12,277 nucleotides of DNA, from contig CAZDLM010000078.1 in NCBI GenBank assembly GCA_964506465.1, positions 1-12,277 on the forward strand. Direction: 5' to 3'. Origin of the DNA: UBA6109 sp964506465. Its GTDB lineage: Bacteria > Desulfobacterota > Syntrophia > Syntrophales > UBA6109. The notes beneath the pieces are model-generated. The model worked only from the letters and a program-made list of their open reading frames with translations, made no database searches and was not told the origin of the DNA. A program made the translations under genes and the position numbers. This document shows, piece after piece, positions 1 through 6,616 of the stretch; the first letter of the stretch is position 1; each line of letters begins with the position of its first letter.

Positions 1-2
1 CC

Positions 3-1520
3 TCCTGCGAAGGCGTCCTCCTTCTGATCGACGCGGCCCAGGGGGTCCAGGCGCAGACGATCGCCAATCTGTACATGGCGATGGAACACGACCTGACGAT
101 CATCCCCGTCATCAACAAGATCGATCTCCCGTCGGCGGACGTGGAACGCGTCATCGAGCAGATCGATTCCGAACTGGGACTGGATGCGGAGAGCCACCTC
201 CAGTGTTCCGCCAAGGAGGGCTGGGGCGTCGAGGAGATCCTGGAAGCCATTGTGCAGCGGGTCCCTCCACCCAAGGGGGATCCCGAAGCGCCATTGGCGG
301 CCCTCATCTTCGACGCGAAATACGACCCGTTCCGCGGAACGGTCATCTACTGCCGGATGTTCGACGGTACGGTGAAAGCGGGCGACATCATCCGCTTCAT
401 GTTCAACAACGCAACGTACAAAGTGGAGGAGGTGGGCCGGTTTCTCCTGAAGCGCGAAAAGAAGGATTCGCTTTCCGCCGGCGAGGTCGGCTACATCATC
501 GCCGGCGTAAAGACCGTGTCCGACGTGCACACGGGCGACACGATCACACTGGACAACCGTCCCCGCGAGGCGCCGCTCCCCGGATTCAAGCAGGCCAAGC
601 CGGTGGTCTTCGCCTCGATCTACCCCATCGCCTCGGACGATTATGAAGACCTCGTCACCTCTCTGGAGAAGTACAAGCTGAACGATGCTTCCTTCATCTA
701 TACGAAGGATTCTTCGGCGGCTCTCGGCCAGGGCTTCCGGTGCGGCTTTCTGGGGCTTCTGCACCTCGATATCGTGCAAGAGCGCCTGGAACGGGAATAT
801 GACCTCTCCCTGATCCTGTCCGTGCCCAGCGTCCGGTATCGCTTCACGCTCAAGGACGGATCCGTCGTGGACGTGGATAACCCTACCCACTATCCGGGAC
901 CTCTTGAGATCGCGAAATCCGAAGAGCCCTATATCCGGGCTACTATGATGCTTCCGGAGCGTTACCTGGGAGCGGTGATGAAATTGTGCATGGAGAGGCG
1001 CGGCGTCAATTCCACGCTTAACTATACCAGCCCCGGCCGGGCGGAACTCACCTACGAGATGCCGCTGTCCGAGGTCATCTTCGATTTCTACGATCGTTTC
1101 AAGTCCGTCACCCAGGGATACGGCTCTTTCGACTACGACCTCCTGGACTATCGCGAAAGCCCGCTCGTCCTCGTGGACATCCTCGTCAACGGCGAAAAAG
1201 TGGACGCCCTTTCCCAGATCGTCCATCGCGATCGCGCAAGGCCGCGCGGACTCCAGGCCTGCGAGCGGCTCAAGGAGGAGATCCCCCGTCAGATGTTCAA
1301 GATCGCCATCCAGGCCGCCATCGGCGGCGAGATCATCGCCCGCACGACCATCTCGCCTTTCCGCAAGGACGTCATTGCCAAGTGCTACGGCGGCGACATC
1401 ACTCGCAATAGAAAGCTCCTCGAGAAACAGAAGAAGGGCAAGAAGCGGATGAAGATCATCGGAAACGTCACGATCCCCCAGAGCGCCTTCCTGGCGGTAT
1501 TGCGCTCGGACACGGACTGA
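3..1520 (+). CDS. lepA: Elongation factor 4 (LepA/EF4), 5' end cut off by the window
   Basis: LepA is a ribosome-associated translational GTPase that back-translocates or remodels elongating ribosomes. The frame is open from base 3 with no start, giving 505 residues. E. coli LepA is about 600, so roughly 95 N-terminal residues (P-loop, switch I, DxPGH) lie upstream. The first visible residues read SCEGVLLLIDAAQGVQAQT, the stretch just after switch II. The G4 motif NKID and a G5-like CSAKEG follow. Domain II, the EF-G-like domains III and V, and the LepA-specific C-terminal domain come next, with QGFRCGFLGLLHLDI in the middle and KKGKKRMKIIGNVTIPQSAF near the end. The family-specific tail rules out EF-G or TypA. 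An ATG at 75 is internal. The stop is TGA at 1518-1520. There is no sign of damage inside the visible part. Confidence 0.97.
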   Translation, partial: SCEGVLLLIDAAQGVQAQTIANLYMAMEHDLTIIPVINKIDLPSADVERVIEQIDSELGLDAESHLQCSAKEGWGVEEILEAIVQRVPPPKGDPEAPLAALIFDAKYDPFRGTVIYCRMFDGTVKAGDIIRFMFNNATYKVEEVGRFLLKREKKDSLSAGEVGYIIAGVKTVSDVHTGDTITLDNRPREAPLPGFKQAKPVVFASIYPIASDDYEDLVTSLEKYKLNDASFIYTKDSSAALGQGFRCGFLGLLHLDIVQERLEREYDLSLILSVPSVRYRFTLKDGSVVDVDNPTHYPGPLEIAKSEEPYIRATMMLPERYLGAVMKLCMERRGVNSTLNYTSPGRAELTYEMPLSEVIFDFYDRFKSVTQGYGSFDYDLLDYRESPLVLVDILVNGEKVDALSQIVHRDRARPRGLQACERLKEEIPRQMFKIAIQAAIGGEIIARTTISPFRKDVIAKCYGGDITRNRKLLEKQKKGKKRMKIIGNVTIPQSAFLAVLRSDTD

Positions 1521-1528
1521 CTTCCCCT

Positions 1529-1551
1529 CCCGGGGAATGTCCTGCCCCGGG
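1529..1551 (+). terminator. Possible terminator hairpin after lepA
   Basis: Nine bases after the lepA stop there is a perfect 7-bp GC-only stem, CCCGGGG (1529-1535) and CCCCGGG (1545-1551), with a 9-base loop. A T-rich stretch (1561-1567) follows, but 9-15 bases after the stem rather than directly. It could slow or end lepA transcription, but it is not a textbook intrinsic terminator. Confidence 0.35.
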
Positions 1552-1570
1552 CCGCCTGGATCTTTTTCGA

Positions 1571-1663
1571 CCCTGCAGCTTCTCGCTGCGCGGCCGATGC
1601 CAAACTCGGGCTTGCGCCCTCAAACAGTGGCATCGAAGGCGCCGCTCCGCTGCGAAGGCAGGG
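1571..1663. repeat. 93-bp imperfect palindrome with nested hairpins in the lepA-hemW gap
   Basis: The two ends pair (CCCTGC 1571-1576 with GCAGGG 1658-1663). An inner pair is exact over 8 bp (CGATGCCA 1595-1602 with TGGCATCG 1628-1635). At the centre is GGGC-TTGC-GCCC (1608-1619). A side hairpin GCAGC/GCTGC lies at 1575-1589. The arms differ in length (32 and 36 bases), so the fold has bulges. It fills about half of the roughly 200 non-coding bases between the two genes. It looks like a REP- or MITE-like intergenic repeat, but only one copy is in the window, so dispersal is not shown. Confidence 0.5.
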
Positions 1664-1721
1664 GGCCCCGAAAAATCTCCAAAGCGCCCCCGCGGACAGA
1701 ACATCCCCGAGATTCTTTTTG

Positions 1722-2843
1722 ATGATGAAACCCGGCTTATACATTCACGTCCCCTTCTGCCTTTCCAAGTGCCCCTACTGCACCTTCTATTCCCTTACCG
1801 ACACCCGCCGGAAAGCTCAGTATCTGAGAGCGGCGGCCCGAGAAATGTCCCTCTACCGGGATCTTCTCCCGGCCGTCGACACCATCTATGTCGGAGGGGG
1901 GACCCCCTCGCTCCTTTCCAGTGGGGAAATGGAGGTCCTGCTTGACGCCGCGCGCTGCACCTTCGCCGTTGATCCCGGCGCGGAGATTTCGGTCGAGGTC
2001 AACCCGGCGGATGTCGACAGCTCCCGGCTGACCGATCTCCTGCATATGGGCGTAAACCGCCTGACCGTCGGCGTCCAATCCTTCGACGACGATGTCCTCG
2101 GTTTTCTCGGCAGACGGCACGATGCAAAACAGGCGATCGCAGCGATCGAGGATGCGGGAGCGGCGGGTTTCGAAAACATCGGCATCGACCTCATCTACGC
2201 CGTGCCGGGCCAGGATCTCGCCCGATGGAGAAAGACGCTCGACACGGCATGCAGCTTCGATCTGCCCCACCTGTCGTGCTACGAACTTCACGTTGCTGCG
2301 GATACCCCGCTCGGTCGGAGATATCGGGCCGGCCTGTTCCGTCTCCCCGAGGAGGACGTGCAATACGCATTCTTCATGGAAACGGCGGAAAGGCTCGATC
2401 GGTCGGGCTACCGGCAGTACGAAGTCTCCAATTTCTGCCGCGGGGACGAGGGCCGTTCCCGTCACAACAGGAAGTACTGGAATCACACCCCATATCTCGG
2501 CATCGGCCCCGCCGCACATTCCCTTGTCGTGCCTCGACGCTGGTGGAACGCCGCTTCCGTATCACGATATGTGGAAGACCTGAGCAGCGGAAAGCGGCCC
2601 GTCGCCGGTGATGAGAATCTTGATGCCGGGCAGTTGGCTCAAGAGGCGCTTTTTCTCGGTTTTCGCACGGCCGACGGCATTGATCTCCAGGATTTCAGGG
2701 CCTGTTATGGGAGGGATCTGATGGCGGAAAAGGCGGCCGAAATCGGGCAACTGGAAAAGGCGGGATACCTCCAATGCTCCGGCGGCAGGCTTCGGCCGAC
2801 CCGGCGCGGTCTGGCTGTGGCCGATCGCCTCGCCCTCCTCTAA
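1722..2843 (+). CDS. hemW: HemW-type radical SAM protein (heme chaperone, formerly called anaerobic coproporphyrinogen oxidase-like)
   Basis: This is a 373-residue radical S-adenosylmethionine protein. The cluster motif CLSKCPYCTFYS (C13, C17, C20) has Phe after the third Cys plus one. That is the HemW pattern; HemN has an extra Cys there. Other family blocks are GGGTPSLL, SVEVNPADVD, VNRLTVGVQSF, IGIDLIYAVPGQ, YEVSNFC and HNRKYWNHTPYLGIGPAAHS. The C-terminal HemN_C domain begins near EALFLGFRTADGIDL. HemW binds heme and is thought to insert it into client proteins such as respiratory cytochromes; oxidase activity is not expected. TTG (1719), ATG (1722) and ATG (1725) are consecutive. I chose 1722, but no clear Shine-Dalgarno lies upstream, so 1725 is equally possible. 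lepA followed by hemW is a common order, but the palindrome between them may separate their expression. Confidence 0.93.
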   Translation: MMKPGLYIHVPFCLSKCPYCTFYSLTDTRRKAQYLRAAAREMSLYRDLLPAVDTIYVGGGTPSLLSSGEMEVLLDAARCTFAVDPGAEISVEVNPADVDSSRLTDLLHMGVNRLTVGVQSFDDDVLGFLGRRHDAKQAIAAIEDAGAAGFENIGIDLIYAVPGQDLARWRKTLDTACSFDLPHLSCYELHVAADTPLGRRYRAGLFRLPEEDVQYAFFMETAERLDRSGYRQYEVSNFCRGDEGRSRHNRKYWNHTPYLGIGPAAHSLVVPRRWWNAASVSRYVEDLSSGKRPVAGDENLDAGQLAQEALFLGFRTADGIDLQDFRACYGRDLMAEKAAEIGQLEKAGYLQCSGGRLRPTRRGLAVADRLALL

Positions 2844-2859
2844 TCGGCTGAGAATTTTT
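2820..2859 (+). terminator. Weak candidate terminator at the end of hemW
   Basis: GCCGAT (2820-2825) pairs with ATCGGC (2843-2848) around a 17-base loop that contains the hemW stop. A T5 run at 2855-2859 follows six bases after the stem. It sits in the 39-bp gap between two convergent genes, where a terminator is expected. The stem is short and the loop long, so this is tentative. Confidence 0.25.
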
Positions 2860-2882
2860 GTTTCCTGACCGGCAGCGCGCTT

Positions 2883-4676
2883 TCAGGAGCCTCCGGATGC
2901 GACGCGAGGCAGTGTGTCGACCGTCTGCTCCCGGCTCGGCGAGGACCGGTCTTCCAGGAGCTCGATCCTTGACTCACCCTTTTCGCGGACTTCGCGCAGA
3001 TGCCGCAGATACTCCATGAAGACATCCGCATCGACCAGCCCGGTATCTCGTCGGAATCCCCGCGCCTGCCGGAACGTCTGATAACCATCGCCTCCGTTGG
3101 CAAGAAAATCATTCAGCGCCACCCGGTAGATGCCCTTGTCATCGAGGGGGATGCTTGTCCCGTCAGGCGCTGGACGGAAGATGCCATCGATCCTTCTCCC
3201 CTTGGGGGCGACAAGGTTCACGCGCCAACGAATGCCGGCCACATAGGGAAGCCCCGGGTCCGAGTGCCTTCTCGACAGCTGGAATTCGATCCCCTCTTCC
3301 AGCGCCGCGCGAATCTCCGCACCGCTCACATCCAGAAGCACAATCGTATTTTCGAAGGGCAGCACCTCCACGACATTCCCCAGCGTGATCGGCCCTTCCC
3401 GCAATTCAGCTCTGACGCCGCCCCAGTTCTGTATGGCGACGGCGCTTCCCGTCTTCCACAGCATCGCCTCCGCAACCAGTGGCCCCGGGCCCCTGTTTCG
3501 GCCGATCCGCAGATCTCCCGCGGCCCGCGCAATCTCGGTCCTTCTCACCCCTTCCAGCCCCTGCCTGTACGGCGCAAGAAACGACTCGGCGCGCTCCTCC
3601 GCCCGGAAGAAGCCGAAGGATCCACGGCCGGCCAGTGCGCGCACGATCTTTTGCCCGTCATCGCCGCCGCTCTCGACCGTCTGCCGGCTGCGGACGAATC
3701 TCGTCCCGGCAACGAACAGCGGCCGCGCCCGATNNNNNNNNNNATGCGCTTCAATCTCTCCCCGTCCGTTGAATTCGACATCGAGGACACCGAGCGCCAT
3801 CCCCCACTTCCAGGCCTGAACCACCAAGCTCTTTTCTCCGGCGGGACCGCGGACGACGGTCGGATATTCGCCGCCGACTTCCAGCCCGAGATCCCGGAGC
3901 GCCTTACCGCCCAGCAGGGTGTGGGAGTGCCCGCCCACGATGATGTCGATGCCGCGAACGCGCCGGGCCAGGTCGATGTCTTCGTCGTAGCCGATGTGCG
4001 AAAGGACGATGATCTTGTCGATTCCCCGTTCCTCCAAATCCCGCACCGCGCGTCGAACTGCGGGAAGGACCGCCTGGAAGACGACGGACGAACCGGGTTT
4101 TGAAATGATCGAAGTGTCTGGGGTCGTGATCCCGACGATTCCCACCCGATCCTCTCCGTAATCCTTGATCGCATAGGGCATCACGCGTTCCGCCAGGCGG
4201 CTGCCTTTGGGGAAGCGCGTATTGGCCGACAGGATGGGAAAGTCCGCTTCCCCGATCATGCGCGCCAGGACTTCCGGCCCCTTGTCGAATTCGTGGTTCC
4301 CCAGCGTCATGGCATCCACGCCGAGAAGATTGAGGAAACGGAAATCCGCCTCCCCCCGGTAGGCATTGAAATACAAGGACCCCTGCACGGCATCTCCGCC
4401 GTGCAGGAAGAGGCGGTTTCCCGTTTCAGACCGCAGTTCCGCCAGTGCGGAGGCGAGTTGGGGGAATCCTCCCAGAGAAATCCCTGTCCGGTCCCCTTCG
4501 ATCCGGAGCGTCCGCATCGTCGCTTCCAGATGAGAATGGGTATCGTTGATGTGAAGAACGGAGAGGCGCAGCGGCTCCCGCGCCAGGACAAGGTCCGAAG
4601 AGCAGAGGAAAGCGGAGAGTAGGATGCCTAGAAGGAGGCCGCTGAAAACCGGGAGGGCCGGTACGCGTTTCTTCAT
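2883..4676 (-). CDS. Exported 5'-nucleotidase / bifunctional metallophosphatase (UshA/CpdB-like), interrupted by an assembly gap
   Basis: About 597 residues, last gene of the long minus-strand run. The N-terminus has a signal peptide (MKKR, hydrophobic 8-31, probable cleavage after VLA), so it should act in the periplasm on nucleotides or other phosphate esters. The metallophosphatase domain carries the two-metal ligands in order: NDTHSHLE (D45, H47), HGGDAVQGS (D95), TLGNHEFD (N127, H128), LSHIGYD (H227), GGHSHTL (H250, H252). The C-terminal nucleotidase domain carries IQNWGGVR (415-422), LPFENT and LNDFLANGGDGY (521-532). The ten N at 3734-3743 fall between the two domains and the frame agrees on both sides. 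The start codon shares four bases with the upstream stop (ATGA), implying coupled translation. The exact substrate cannot be told. The last 25 or so residues are a charged tail outside the domain. Confidence 0.93.
   Translation of the reverse strand: MKKRVPALPVFSGLLLGILLSAFLCSSDLVLAREPLRLSVLHINDTHSHLEATMRTLRIEGDRTGISLGGFPQLASALAELRSETGNRLFLHGGDAVQGSLYFNAYRGEADFRFLNLLGVDAMTLGNHEFDKGPEVLARMIGEADFPILSANTRFPKGSRLAERVMPYAIKDYGEDRVGIVGITTPDTSIISKPGSSVVFQAVLPAVRRAVRDLEERGIDKIIVLSHIGYDEDIDLARRVRGIDIIVGGHSHTLLGGKALRDLGLEVGGEYPTVVRGPAGEKSLVVQAWKWGMALGVLDVEFNGRGEIEAHXXXXRARPLFVAGTRFVRSRQTVESGGDDGQKIVRALAGRGSFGFFRAEERAESFLAPYRQGLEGVRRTEIARAAGDLRIGRNRGPGPLVAEAMLWKTGSAVAIQNWGGVRAELREGPITLGNVVEVLPFENTIVLLDVSGAEIRAALEEGIEFQLSRRHSDPGLPYVAGIRWRVNLVAPKGRRIDGIFRPAPDGTSIPLDDKGIYRVALNDFLANGGDGYQTFRQARGFRRDTGLVDADVFMEYLRHLREVREKGESRIELLEDRSSPSREQTVDTLPRVASGGS
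3734..3743. other. Assembly gap (ten N)
   Basis: Ten consecutive N inside the 5'-nucleotidase gene, at about residues 312-315 between the catalytic and C-terminal domains. A round number like ten is often a placeholder, so the true missing length may differ. Both flanks read in the same frame of the same gene family, so a wrong join is unlikely. Confidence 0.97.
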
Positions 4677-5410
4677 GACCGGTGAACTTCCCGCGATGGG
4701 AACGTCGTCTGCAGGGCATCGATCACGTGCCCGAAATGCTCATAACGGATGCAGGACGTCCCGTTTCTCATGCAGGCCTCATAGAGCACTCCCTTTGCAA
4801 AAACGCAATCGGCCTCACGCGCCGGGCAGATATCGGAAAAACCGTCGCCGACATAGATGACCGTGTCGTAGCCGGCGCGGGAGCGGCGGAGAATCCCGCT
4901 CTTGCAGGTTCCGCAGGAACCGCATTCGCTGCTGTGGGGAAAGTCGATGTCCAATGCCTCTTCCTTGCCAAAAGACAGGCGGTTTGCGTAGTAATCGATC
5001 CCCTGCAGATCGAATTGCTTCAGGAAGGTCTCAATGTAGAAATCAAGTCCGTCGGAGAGGATCATCACGTCCACGCCGTGTTGACGGCAAAACCGGACGA
5101 ACGCCGGAAATTTGGGATCGAGGCGCGCGTTCTTCCGGATGAAATCGGTCATGCCTTGCCGGGAGGCGCGGAGCATCGGCGTCAGCATCCGGTAGGCCGT
5201 TCGGGAACCGATCTCCCGGGCGCAATAGGCGCGGTCAATCTCCGTCCACTTCGTACGGGAAAAGCGGTTCAGAATTGCATTCCCCATGTCCACGGTGCAG
5301 ACGGTGCCGTCGAAATCGCAGACCGCAAGCGTGCGGCCGTTCGGAAAAGGCATGGACCGGTTCGAGGCCGCTGGATTCGCGTACTTCCGCTTCATCGGAA
5401 AGCTACTCAT
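4673..5410 (-). CDS. HAD-superfamily (subfamily IB, MtnX/PSP-like) phosphatase
   Basis: A 245-residue cytosolic phosphatase with all four HAD motifs: I, CDFDGT (D32 nucleophile, D34 acid/base); II, ILSDG (S119); III, a Lys in CKSG (K170); IV, YVGDGFSD (D189, D193). Between motifs II and IV it has a Cys-rich loop ECGSCGTCKSG (C163, C166, C169). A similar loop occurs in MtnX, the methionine-salvage diketo-methylthiopentane-phosphate phosphatase, and in the PHOSPHO-type group. No methionine-salvage neighbours are present, so the substrate stays open. I chose ATG 5410, which has AGGA five bases upstream (5416-5419) and overlaps the preceding stop by 8 bp. In-frame ATGs further upstream lie inside the preceding gene. 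The stop overlaps the start of the 5'-nucleotidase, so both phosphatases are probably made together. Confidence 0.85.
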   Translation of the reverse strand: MSSFPMKRKYANPAASNRSMPFPNGRTLAVCDFDGTVCTVDMGNAILNRFSRTKWTEIDRAYCAREIGSRTAYRMLTPMLRASRQGMTDFIRKNARLDPKFPAFVRFCRQHGVDVMILSDGLDFYIETFLKQFDLQGIDYYANRLSFGKEEALDIDFPHSSECGSCGTCKSGILRRSRAGYDTVIYVGDGFSDICPAREADCVFAKGVLYEACMRNGTSCIRYEHFGHVIDALQTTFPSREVHRS

Positions 5411-5753
5411 CGAGATCCTGATCATTCCGGTCACGATCGCCCTGAAAGTATTTTCGCAGGATGAAGATGCCCAGAAGGATCATCAGCACGGGCAGGAGGT
5501 AAACCGCAACGACGTGCAGGTTGACGTCCCAGGTTTCCACCAGGAAAAAAAGAATCCCGATGGCCCCGATCAGCCAGCCGCCGACATCCTTCACCCGCTG
5601 GATCAGCGTCCCGGCGGCGATGACGATGAGCAGGATCGGCCAGCTCTTGTCGAAGCCGAAACTCGTCACCTGATGGAGAAAGATCAACACCCCCAGGGTG
5701 ATGAGTATCAAACCGCCCGTGAGGACATTCTTTCTTTTTTTCTGTTCTTCCAC
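5403..5753 (-). CDS. Small four-helix membrane protein, DUF5668/LiaF-N-like
   Basis: 116 residues, almost all membrane. After a charged start (MEEQKKRKN) come four hydrophobic segments at about 11-27, 38-52, 58-72 and 80-99, then an acidic and basic tail (GDRDRNDQDLDE). The pattern GGLILITLGVLIFL followed by SWPILLIVIAAG is the repeated unit of DUF5668/LiaI-LiaF-like transmembrane regions. These are found in envelope-stress genes and are otherwise uncharacterised. I chose GTG 5753 because GGGAGG (5760-5765) sits six bases upstream; an upstream ATG at 5801 would put the ribosome site inside the gene. It follows the slipin gene after a hairpin and overlaps the HAD phosphatase by 8 bp. The neighbours suggest a membrane or envelope role, but no function can be assigned. 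Confidence 0.78.
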   Translation of the reverse strand: MEEQKKRKNVLTGGLILITLGVLIFLHQVTSFGFDKSWPILLIVIAAGTLIQRVKDVGGWLIGAIGILFFLVETWDVNLHVVAVYLLPVLMILLGIFILRKYFQGDRDRNDQDLDE

Positions 5754-5759
5754 CACCCA

Positions 5760-5765
5760 CCTCCC
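5760..5765 (-). promoter_or_regulatory. Ribosome binding site that fixes a GTG start
   Basis: GGGAGG on the minus strand, six bases before GTG 5753. It decides the start of the DUF5668-like gene in favour of the non-ATG codon. Confidence 0.7.
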
Positions 5766-5786
5766 GAATCCCCTCCGGGCCGTCCG

Positions 5787-5820
5787 CTCCGGCGCCGCCA
5801 CGGCCCCGCGGGCGCCGGAG
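5787..5820 (-). other. Strong inter-cistronic hairpin between slipin and the DUF5668-like gene
   Basis: A perfect 10-bp inverted repeat, CTCCGGCGCC (5787-5796) and GGCGCCGGAG (5811-5820), with a 14-base loop. It begins 11 bases after the slipin stop on the transcribed strand. No T run follows, so it is not an intrinsic terminator. It may protect the upstream mRNA end from 3' exonucleases or alter relative expression inside the operon. Confidence 0.55.
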
Positions 5821-5831
5821 TCCCGGCGCTC

Positions 5832-6587
5832 CTACTTGCCCTCCGCCAGTTTCAGGAACGGGCGGAAGAGGTCGATCGGGATAGGGAAGACCGTCGTCGA
5901 ATTGTTTTCGGAGGCGATCTGGTTGAGGGTCTGGAGATAGCGCAACTGCAGCGACATGGGCTGGGTCTCCATCAGCGCCGCCGCTTCGATCAGTTTTTGC
6001 GCCGCCTGGAATTCGCCCTCGGCATTGATGACCTTCGCGCGCCGCTCCCTCTCCGCCTCAGCCTGCTTGGCCATGGCCCGTTTCATCTCTTCCGGCAGGT
6101 CGATGTGCTTGACCTCGACCAGCGTCACCTTGATGCCCCAGGGGTCCGTGCTCCGGTCCAGGATCTCCTGGAGGTGAAGATTGATCTTCTCCCGCTCGGA
6201 GAGAAGCTCATCAAGCTCCACCTGCCCGCAGACGCTCCGCAGGGTCGTCTGGGCGAGTTGGGAGGTGGCGTAGAGGTAGTTCTCCACGCCCACGACGGCG
6301 CTGTTTGCATCGATGACGCGGAAGTACACGACCGCATTGACCTTGATCGACACGTTGTCCTTGGTGATGACATCCTGAGGCGGCACGTCCATCGTGATCG
6401 TCCGCATGTCGATCCTGACCATCTTATCGACAATGGGTATCAGGATGATGAGACCCGGACCTTTCGTATCGATGATCCGGCCGAGGCGGAAGATCACTCC
6501 CCGTTCGTACTCGTTGAGAATCCGGATGGCCGATGCCAGAAACATGACGACCAGGACGATGACGACGATGATGGGTATTGAAAACAT
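5832..6587 (-). CDS. Slipin (stomatin/prohibitin-type SPFH membrane protein)
   Basis: 251 residues. One N-terminal membrane segment (about 4-21) is followed by the SPFH/band-7 domain, with typical blocks NEYERGVIFRLGR (25-37), GPGLIILIPIVDK and VPPQDVITKDNVSIKVNAVVYFRV (68-91). A charged helix, KQAEAERERRAKVINAEGE (174-192), favours oligomeric ring assembly. The tail NNSTTVFPIPIDLF (228-241) matches the hydrophobic C-terminal stretch that NfeD-type proteases are reported to cut in archaeal slipins. The nfeD partner lies directly upstream, 29 bases away, which is the conserved NfeD-slipin operon. AGGAGG (6594-6599) is six bases before ATG 6587, the best ribosome site in the window. It probably organises membrane microdomains; QmcA/YbbK-type naming is also possible. 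Confidence 0.95.
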   Translation of the reverse strand: MFSIPIIVVIVLVVMFLASAIRILNEYERGVIFRLGRIIDTKGPGLIILIPIVDKMVRIDMRTITMDVPPQDVITKDNVSIKVNAVVYFRVIDANSAVVGVENYLYATSQLAQTTLRSVCGQVELDELLSEREKINLHLQEILDRSTDPWGIKVTLVEVKHIDLPEEMKRAMAKQAEAERERRAKVINAEGEFQAAQKLIEAAALMETQPMSLQLRYLQTLNQIASENNSTTVFPIPIDLFRPFLKLAEGK

Positions 6588-6616
6588 AGGAGTCCTCCTC
6601 GCTCTCGATGGGTATA

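Noticed and set aside
1537..1722. Small open frames on both strands in the lepA-hemW gap
   Set aside because: They are made of the palindromic sequence, lack ribosome sites and run into neighbouring genes.
3000..4103. Plus-strand open frame of 367 codons opposite the 5'-nucleotidase
   Set aside because: Antisense to conserved metallophosphatase motifs, spans the N gap and shows no family features.
4600..4676. Lipoprotein signal in the 5'-nucleotidase
   Set aside because: The only Cys in the signal region is preceded by AFL, which does not fit a lipobox; a normal signal peptidase I site after VLA fits better.
5286..6581. Long plus-strand open frame (431 codons) opposite slipin and the DUF5668-like gene
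   Set aside because: It is antisense to two recognisable proteins, and its translation is rich in Arg, His, Asp and Gly with no domain. This is a usual shadow in GC-rich DNA.
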